From JASFEQ01 sp050124735 (GTDB lineage: Bacteria; Desulfobacterota; DSM-4660; Desulfatiglandales; HGW-15), in assembly GCA_050124735.1 (NCBI GenBank), contig JASFEQ010000051.1, forward strand, positions 1-16,310: a DNA stretch of 16,310 bases, written 5' to 3'. The notes beneath the pieces are model-generated. The model was not told the DNA's origin, did no database searches, and saw only the letters and a list, made by a program, of their open reading frames with translations. The position numbers were made by a program, and so were the translations under genes. Positions 6,645-11,839 of the stretch are shown here, in pieces. Position 1 is the first letter of the stretch. The number at the start of each line of letters is the position of its first letter.

Positions 6645-7700
6645 ATGGCAGAGAGCACAAAAAAAGATAGGTATGCACAGGCCGGCGTGGATATTGATGA
6701 GGGGAACAGATTCGTAGAACTCATAAAGCCTGTTGTAAGCAAGACATTTAAATCGGGTGTCATAACCGACATAGGGGGTTTTGCCGGGCTTTTCTCCTTG
6801 CATATCGAGGACATCAAAAACCCAGTGTTGGTCACATCTACAGATGGTGTGGGGACAAAACTAAAAATCGCGTTTATGATGGACAAGCACGACACCGTAG
6901 GCATTGACCTTGTGGCCATGTGCATAAACGACATCATGGTCCAGGGTGCAGTCCCCCTGTTTATGCTTGACTATATTGCAATGCCCAAGCTGGATGTGGA
7001 TAAAGCCATTGATATCGTAAAAGGAATAGCGGCTGGCTGTAAGGAGGCCAATTGTTCTCTGATCGGTGGTGAGACTGCGGAGATGCCCGGCTTTTATGCC
7101 GAAGGGGAGTATGACCTGGCTGGATTTGTTGTTGGCGTGGCCGATAACGAGCAACTCCTTGACGGCTCAGAGATTGCAGTGGGATACCAGTTGATCGGCA
7201 TAGGTTCCAATGGGTTGCACAGCAATGGATATTCCCTTGTTCGCAGGATTTTCTTTGACGAATTGAAAATGTCTGTGGATGCTCATGTGGACGAATTCGG
7301 CCGCGCGCTTGGGGAGGAACTTCTGGAGCCCACCCGCATTTATAGTACGGCTATAACCAACTTGAGACGTGACTTTAATATTTATGGTATCTCCCATATC
7401 ACGGGTGGAGGTCTCATCGATAACCTTCCACGCATCCTGCCCAAACAGTGCAAGGCCTTGATCAACACCTCAAACTGGACACCCCCGCCCATCTTCCAAT
7501 ACCTCCAGAGGGCTGGCAATATCCCCACGAAAGACATGATGCGAACATTTAATTGTGGGCTCGGATTGGTGATTGTGGTCAGCGAACAAGAGACAAGTGA
7601 AGTGCTACTGCGCCTTAAAGCCATGGGGGAGATTGCCTATCATATTGGATCGGTGGAAGCACGGGATGAAAAAGAAGCGGTTATCCAATTCAAAAGCTGA
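6645..7700 (+). CDS. purM: Phosphoribosylformylglycinamidine cyclo-ligase (AIR synthetase)
   Basis: A 351-residue enzyme of de novo purine synthesis. It closes the imidazole ring, converting formylglycinamidine ribonucleotide plus ATP to aminoimidazole ribonucleotide (EC 6.3.3.1), in the cytoplasm. PurM hallmarks are present: GVDIDEGN near the start (14-21), STDGVGTK (65-72), GIDLVAMCINDI (85-96) and GGETAEMPG (140-148). SNGLHSNGYSLVRR and ITGGGLIDNLPRILP follow in the second half. Length fits the family. The ATG at 6645 has TAGGAG close upstream. It leads a same-strand cluster, overlapping the DUF523 gene by 35 bp. No other pur gene is nearby, so the pathway is scattered in this genome or lies outside the window. 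Confidence 0.97.
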   Translation: MAESTKKDRYAQAGVDIDEGNRFVELIKPVVSKTFKSGVITDIGGFAGLFSLHIEDIKNPVLVTSTDGVGTKLKIAFMMDKHDTVGIDLVAMCINDIMVQGAVPLFMLDYIAMPKLDVDKAIDIVKGIAAGCKEANCSLIGGETAEMPGFYAEGEYDLAGFVVGVADNEQLLDGSEIAVGYQLIGIGSNGLHSNGYSLVRRIFFDELKMSVDAHVDEFGRALGEELLEPTRIYSTAITNLRRDFNIYGISHITGGGLIDNLPRILPKQCKALINTSNWTPPPIFQYLQRAGNIPTKDMMRTFNCGLGLVIVVSEQETSEVLLRLKAMGEIAYHIGSVEARDEKEAVIQFKS

Positions 7701-8208
7701 CCAATCTATCCCCCTCAAAGATATTCCAATCATGGTCAGTGGTTGTCTGCTCGGAATATGCTGCAGGTATGACGGCAGTCAATCTGCATCACACAGTATC
7801 ACCCACTTCGCCTCCTCAGCCAACTTCATACCCTTTTGCCCGGAACAATTGGGCGGGTTGCCCACACCTCGACACCCCGCAAAGATCGTGGGGGGGGATG
7901 GCCAGGACGTCCTTTCCGGCGAGGCCACTGTAATTAATAGCCTGGGAGAAGATGTGACCCATGCCTATAAAAAGGGCGCGGAAGAGGCGTTAAGAGTGGC
8001 CCGTTTAGTTGGGTCAAGCGTAGCTCTGCTAAGAGAAAAGAGCCCCTCTTGCGGGCTCTGTACGCCTTATTGTGAGAAGTCGAGCCATTCTGGGATGGGT
8101 GTCACCGCCGCCCTCTTTCGTCGATCAGGGATCAAAACATTTGATATAAATCCAGAAGAGGATTTCCCGCCTCCAAACTTTCTGGAGTTGTTGGGGGAGC
8201 TTTCTTAG
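7666..8208 (+). CDS. DUF523 protein, TudS-like putative Fe-S enzyme
   Basis: A 180-residue protein with the DUF523 signature: SGCLLGICCRYDG (25-37), FCPEQLGGLPTPR (57-69) and LREKSPSCGLC (122-132). DUF523 includes thiouracil desulfurase TudS, whose [4Fe-4S] cluster is held by three cysteines. By position the equivalents here would be Cys27, Cys58 and Cys129 (inference). The start is uncertain. ATG 7666 lies inside purM with GGTGG about 9 nt upstream; ATG 7732 (28 nt after the purM stop) would give a more typical length but has no ribosome binding site and starts only four residues before Cys27. I prefer 7666, with translation coupled to purM. It is followed 15 bp later by tatA. Substrate unknown; a sulfur-removing or housekeeping role in nucleobase metabolism would fit the purM link but is not shown. 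Confidence 0.85.
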   Translation: MKKKRLSNSKADQSIPLKDIPIMVSGCLLGICCRYDGSQSASHSITHFASSANFIPFCPEQLGGLPTPRHPAKIVGGDGQDVLSGEATVINSLGEDVTHAYKKGAEEALRVARLVGSSVALLREKSPSCGLCTPYCEKSSHSGMGVTAALFRRSGIKTFDINPEEDFPPPNFLELLGELS

Positions 8209-8223
8209 GGGAAGGAGAACGCC

Positions 8224-8535
8224 ATGTTTGGCCTTGGTACTACGGAACTTATCATCATTGGGGTCATTATTTTCATCATCTTTGGAGCGAAAAGGATTCC
8301 TGATATTGGAAAAGGGCTCGGAGGGGCCTTGCGCGAATTCAGACAGATAAAAAAAGATATAAGCCCCAAAGAAACAAAAAATGCCGTGCAAGACGAAGGA
8401 AAGCACCAGGAGCAAAAGGACCCGCCTGCCCTTGAAAATAAGTTGGCTGAAAAAGTGGTGGAACAGATCCCAGGCGTGAAAAAGGCTTTGGATGTAAAGA
8501 AGAAGGTGGACAAGGTCAAGAAGATCATAGACTGA
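8224..8535 (+). CDS. tatA: Sec-independent (twin-arginine) translocase subunit TatA
   Basis: A 103-residue TatA/E-family subunit, which oligomerises at the TatBC receptor to let folded proteins cross the inner membrane. The short periplasmic N-terminus MFGLGTTEL leads into a single membrane helix (about 6-21). The hinge and amphipathic helix FGAKRIPDIGKGLGGALREFRQ (20-41) and a long charged, lysine/glutamate-rich tail follow. The FGAKRIP hinge fits TatA better than TatB. The tail ends in a repetitive GVKKALDVKKKVDKVKK helix. Ribosome binding site AAGGAG lies 6 nt before the ATG; the gap from the DUF523 stop is 15 bp, so it is in the purM operon. No tatB or tatC is present in the window, as often happens when tatA genes are dispersed. 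Confidence 0.92.
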   Translation: MFGLGTTELIIIGVIIFIIFGAKRIPDIGKGLGGALREFRQIKKDISPKETKNAVQDEGKHQEQKDPPALENKLAEKVVEQIPGVKKALDVKKKVDKVKKIID

Positions 8536-8542
8536 ATAAGAA

Positions 8543-8587
8543 GTTAGCGGTGGGTCGGGTTTCACACCCGAGCCTCTGTGCGCTGAC
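8543..8587 (+). promoter_or_regulatory. Long imperfect hairpin between tatA and the CoA-binding gene
   Basis: GTTAGCG (8543-8549) pairs with CGCTGAC (8581-8587) with one wobble. An inner stem GG-g-TCGGGT (8552-8560) pairs with ACCCGA-g-CC (8566-8574) across one G-G mismatch and a TTCAC loop. An asymmetric internal loop (2 nt versus 6 nt) joins them. No T-tract follows, so this is not a standard terminator; it may be an mRNA-processing or leader structure. Confidence 0.5.
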
Positions 8588-8636
8588 TCTGGACCAGCGA
8601 TTTGCAGTTTCGCATATCAAAGAATGGGGATACGTT

Positions 8637-9074
8637 ATGAAAGATATCAATCCCGAACTCCCTGACCATAATCCGCCATCGGATGAGATAATGGGTATAC
8701 TTGAAAGATCGAAAAAAATTGCCATCGTGGGACTCTCACCAAAACAAGAGAGGGACAGCCATAAGGTTGCAAAGTACCTTATGGAAAATGGGTATGAGAT
8801 TGTGCCAGTGAATCCCGGGCAGAAAGAAATCCTGGGGCAACAATGTTATAAGACCCTGGAGGAAATTCCATACCCGGTAGACGTGGCTGATCTATTTCTC
8901 AACCCCGCTAGGGTACCTGCCGTCGTAGACCAGTCCATCAATAAAGGGATAGGCATTATATGGATGCAGTTGGGCGTCATCCACCATGAGGCCGCCAAGA
9001 AGGCAAGAGAGGCTGGAGTGACCGTCGTTATGGACCAATGTATTAAACAGGAACATGAGAAAATGAGAGCGTAG
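8637..9074 (+). CDS. CoA-binding domain protein (YccU family)
   Basis: A 145-residue stand-alone CoA_binding Rossmann domain, related to the N-terminus of succinyl-CoA synthetase alpha subunits. Visible: the nucleotide-loop IAIVGLSP (28-35), the SHKVAKYLMENGYEIVPVNP block, the PVDVADLFLNPARVP block and the C-terminal IIWMQLGVIHHEAA...VVMDQCIKQEH motif typical of E. coli YccU-like proteins. These bind CoA or acyl-CoA; no enzymatic activity is established. The ATG at 8637 has GGGGA 6 nt upstream. An in-frame upstream start at 8550 would begin inside the hairpin and is rejected. It is about 100 bp after tatA and likely the last gene of the purM cluster. Confidence 0.9.
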   Translation: MKDINPELPDHNPPSDEIMGILERSKKIAIVGLSPKQERDSHKVAKYLMENGYEIVPVNPGQKEILGQQCYKTLEEIPYPVDVADLFLNPARVPAVVDQSINKGIGIIWMQLGVIHHEAAKKAREAGVTVVMDQCIKQEHEKMRA

Positions 9075-9352
9075 TGCCTGTTGGTGGCAATGGTCCCAAG
9101 AATTACGATCAGGCCATCTCACAGCCCGATCCGCTCATAGGGAATCCTGTTATAAGCCTAAAATAAAGGGTGTTCTTTTCCATGCCCACCCTTCTTTACA
9201 GCCAACCCTCCTCTCATCTTGCAATAAGCTTCTCATACAGCTAAATTAAGGGAACTCATATGAACGCCCAGAAACCTTCCTAATCCCGGGAGGGAACAGG
9301 CCCGCCCTGTTGAATAGCGTTCAGGAAAATTTCTAAACGACCCAGATTAAAA
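9075..9352. other. Intergenic region upstream of the ABC-F gene
   Basis: A 278-bp gap. A 7-bp stem AAGGGTG (9166-9172) / CACCCTT (9187-9193) with a 14-nt loop could end the purM cluster but lacks a clean T-tract. A possible promoter is TTGCAA (9219-9224), 17 nt, TAAATT (9242-9247). Downstream lie a seven-codon open frame (9260-9283) and two small hairpins (9275-9311). The ABC-F ATG itself has no visible ribosome binding site. Confidence 0.4.
9260..9283 (+). CDS. Candidate 7-residue leader peptide upstream of ABC-F
   Basis: ATG at 9260 with AAGGGA 6 nt upstream encodes MNAQKPS and then TAA. Its end lies inside a hairpin CCTTCC (9275-9280) / GGGAGG (9288-9293, with G-T wobbles). A second hairpin AACAGG (9295-9300) / CCTGTT (9306-9311) follows. 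Known antibiotic-resistance ABC-F genes are often controlled by such leader frames, but a frame this short with a chance ribosome binding site is common, so this is tentative. Confidence 0.2.
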   Translation: MNAQKPS

Positions 9353-11338
9353 ATGAGTCTTGCCACCGCGCTAAATATTTCTGTCACCTTCTATCAGAAA
9401 AGGCTTTTTCATGGGATAGGGTTTCAGGTGGAGCCGGGTGAGCGTATCGGTCTGATTGGACCAAACGGGTCCGGAAAGACCACGCTTTTACGGCTCCTTA
9501 CGGGAGAAATCTCTGCTGACAGCGGAGAAATTAGAGTGGCCGATGGCATTCGACTGTGCTATCTGCCGCAGGACATCCATGAAACACTGGAAGGCACGCT
9601 CCTCCAGTCAATCATTGACTCCATCCCTGGACGGGTCATTTTGAGGAGGGAGGCTATTGAGATTGAACAAGCCCTCGGAACCCGTCCTGATAGAAAAGCG
9701 CAGGAGAGGTTGGCCCTCAGATTGGCAGAAATACACCAGCAGACGGCCGATCTAGATAAGGGGTTTCCCACCTATGAGGCCGAAAAGATACTGGTAGGAC
9801 TGGGCTTCAAACCCGCTGAATTCAAGCGACCCATCGCCTCTTTGAGTGGAGGATGGAAAATGAGGGCCGCCCTGGGGAGTCTTCTCTATCAGAACCCGGA
9901 CCTGCTCCTTTTGGATGAGCCCACCAACCATTTAGACATTCCCTCCGTACACTGGTTGGAACAATTTCTCCAGGATTATGGAGGCGCCCTAATTCTTGTC
10001 TGCCATGATAGGGATTTTTTGAATCGACAGATAGAACGCGTCATTAGCTTCGAACCTGAAGGCTTGAGGTCTTACAGTGGAAATTACGATTTCTATCTGA
10101 AAGCACGCGAGGAGGAAAGGAAGTCTCTGGAGGCAAGCGCAAAGAAGCAGGAGCAGAAAATAAAAGAGGCCAAGAAATTCATCGAAAGGTTCCGAGCCAA
10201 GGCCTCTAAGGCACGACAGGCAAAGAGCAAAATAAAACTGGTCAAGAAAATGGCACTGGTCCAATCCCATAGGAAGGAAAAGACCATTCATTTCACTTTT
10301 CCTGAGGTCCCTCGCAGTGGAAAAGTGGCAGTGGCTTTCCAGGGTGTCTCAAAAGGTTTTGGCGCAAAGACACTTTACACAGATCTGGACTTGACCGCCC
10401 AGAGAGGAGAGAGAATAGCGATCATCGGACCCAATGGCTCTGGAAAAACCACGCTTTTAAGATTGGTGTCAGGTGAGACGCATCCTGATGAGGGGGGAAT
10501 TACTATAGGCCATGGGGTGACCATGAGTTACTATGCCCAGCATCACTCAGAGATGCTTGACTCCACGAAAACCATCATAGAGGAGGTTTTTCAGGTCGTA
10601 CCCCATGAAACTTTAGGCTTTGTCAGGGGCGTCTGCGGGGCCTTTCTCTTCTCAGGGGAAGATGTGGATAAGGCCATAGGCGTTCTTTCTGGGGGAGAGA
10701 GGGCGCGGGTTTGCCTGGCAAAAATCCTCGTAAATCCAGGGAACCTCCTTGTGATGGACGAACCGACCAATCATCTTGATATCATTTCATCGGAAATCCT
10801 TATTGATGCCCTCGCCGATTACCAGGGTACCCTCCTGTTTGTGTCCCATAACCAATCCTTCATTAATAGGATTGCCACAAAGATCTGGGACATAACAGAA
10901 GAGAGTATCTGGGAATACCCAGGGACACTGGACGAGTACTACCAACACTTGTCAGAATCTGTTGGGACCACAACAGAAACCGCTGAAATTGACACACGGA
11001 CGATGCAAGGGCAGGATCAAGGAGCCTCTCAAAAAAGCCGGTCCACCCGAAAGTTGATACGCCAGCAAAAGGCGGAGAAGCGACGCATCACTAATGAGAC
11101 CCTGAAACCGATTCGGGAGGCGTTGTCACAACTGGAGGGAAGAATTACTGTGCTGGAAACAAAGGAAAAGGACCTGGAAAAAATGCTTGCAGAGCCTGAT
11201 ATTATCGGGGATAAGGGTAGATATCTTCCACTCCTGAATGAGTACAACGAGGTGAAAGAAGAATTGGAGACGTTGATGCTAAAGTGGGAGGAGAAGCAGG
11301 AGGAATTGGGATCCGCAAAGAGAGACCTTGAGATGTGA
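9353..11338 (+). CDS. ABC-F family ATP-binding protein (Uup/YheS-like)
   Basis: A 661-residue soluble protein with two fused ABC ATPase domains and no membrane segments, the ABC-F layout of ribosome-associated factors. Domain 1: Walker A GPNGSGKTT (36-44), signature LSGGW (164-168), Walker B LLLLDEP (184-190), HD switch (218-219). A basic helical linker (about 250-315) is the ribosomal P-site tRNA-interaction arm. Domain 2: Walker A 359-367, signature LSGGE (445-449), Walker B VMDEP with TNHLD (467-476), switch His499 followed by Asn where SHD is usual. A charged coiled-coil tail (about 565-661) resembles Uup or YheS. No transporter permease is near. The start codon lacks a visible ribosome binding site, so expression may depend on leader structure. 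A 114-residue gene follows after 11 bp. It could be a housekeeping translation factor or a resistance factor; the sequence alone does not decide. Confidence 0.93.
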   Translation: MSLATALNISVTFYQKRLFHGIGFQVEPGERIGLIGPNGSGKTTLLRLLTGEISADSGEIRVADGIRLCYLPQDIHETLEGTLLQSIIDSIPGRVILRREAIEIEQALGTRPDRKAQERLALRLAEIHQQTADLDKGFPTYEAEKILVGLGFKPAEFKRPIASLSGGWKMRAALGSLLYQNPDLLLLDEPTNHLDIPSVHWLEQFLQDYGGALILVCHDRDFLNRQIERVISFEPEGLRSYSGNYDFYLKAREEERKSLEASAKKQEQKIKEAKKFIERFRAKASKARQAKSKIKLVKKMALVQSHRKEKTIHFTFPEVPRSGKVAVAFQGVSKGFGAKTLYTDLDLTAQRGERIAIIGPNGSGKTTLLRLVSGETHPDEGGITIGHGVTMSYYAQHHSEMLDSTKTIIEEVFQVVPHETLGFVRGVCGAFLFSGEDVDKAIGVLSGGERARVCLAKILVNPGNLLVMDEPTNHLDIISSEILIDALADYQGTLLFVSHNQSFINRIATKIWDITEESIWEYPGTLDEYYQHLSESVGTTTETAEIDTRTMQGQDQGASQKSRSTRKLIRQQKAEKRRITNETLKPIREALSQLEGRITVLETKEKDLEKMLAEPDIIGDKGRYLPLLNEYNEVKEELETLMLKWEEKQEELGSAKRDLEM

Positions 11339-11349
11339 GTGGATAAGCC

Positions 11350-11694
11350 ATGGAAATCAAACAAGAACACAAAGCGTTGCTCAAAACCATGGGGCTGAAA
11401 GAAGAAGATTTTGAGCACTTTGACGGTCAGTTCGTCCGATACGAGTTTGACGAGGAAAAAGGTGTCCGACTCTATGACCCTTACTACAGGACCTCATACA
11501 ACGAGTACATTGATGCGGATGGGTGGAGTGCTTGGAGTTCTGAAAAGGACACCTTTATGAGCAACATCTTGAAAGATGCCAGAAGAAAGGCAGAGGAAAG
11601 TGAACAAAGAAGTCCCAAGCCTTTGGGGGAGGAGATTACCCAAACGCTCAAAAAGAAATTTGGGAAGAAGGTCTCTTCTGATTCTCAAGAATGA
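11350..11694 (+). CDS. Small acidic unknown protein in tandem with ABC-F
   Basis: A 114-residue soluble protein that I do not recognise. The N-terminal two thirds are rich in aromatic and acidic residues: FEHFDGQFVRYEFDEEKG (about 21-38), then LYDPYYRTSYNEYIDADGWSAW (about 41-62). The C-terminal third is a lysine/glutamate-rich helix. No cysteines, no signal peptide and no membrane segment. Its start lies 11 bp after the ABC-F stop, so it is almost certainly co-transcribed and probably translationally coupled (the GTGGATAAG before the ATG is only a weak ribosome binding site). Codon use looks like the neighbours. It is a real gene by context and composition, with unknown function. Confidence 0.75.
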   Translation: MEIKQEHKALLKTMGLKEEDFEHFDGQFVRYEFDEEKGVRLYDPYYRTSYNEYIDADGWSAWSSEKDTFMSNILKDARRKAEESEQRSPKPLGEEITQTLKKKFGKKVSSDSQE

Positions 11695-11775
11695 TCTTTC
11701 CTTTGCGTTTTCAGAATAAATTATAAAATGGCTTCGCAATTTCATAAAACGCCTGTCAACCGCCCTCTTCCATAG

Positions 11776-11837
11776 CATTGCGCCGGACAGGCCCGCCGGC
11801 GGCGGGCAAGCCTGGTACTGGCAGGCAGGTCGCAATG
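11776..11837. repeat. GC-rich nested palindrome abutting the helicase start codon
   Basis: Outer stem CATTGCG (11776-11782) / CGCAATG (11831-11837). Inside are GCCCGCC-GGC-GGCGGGC (11791-11807), and GCCTG (11810-11814) that can pair either with CAGGC upstream (11788-11792) or with CAGGC downstream (11822-11826). The element ends 2 nt before the helicase ATG and contains its only ribosome-binding-site-like AGGT (11827-11830). Confidence 0.65.
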
Positions 11838-11839
11838 GG

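Noticed and set aside
8125..8565. 146-residue minus-strand frame with a hydrophobic, phenylalanine-rich sequence
   Set aside because: Antisense shadow of tatA; its hydrophobic composition arises from complementing the lysine/glutamate-rich codons of TatA.
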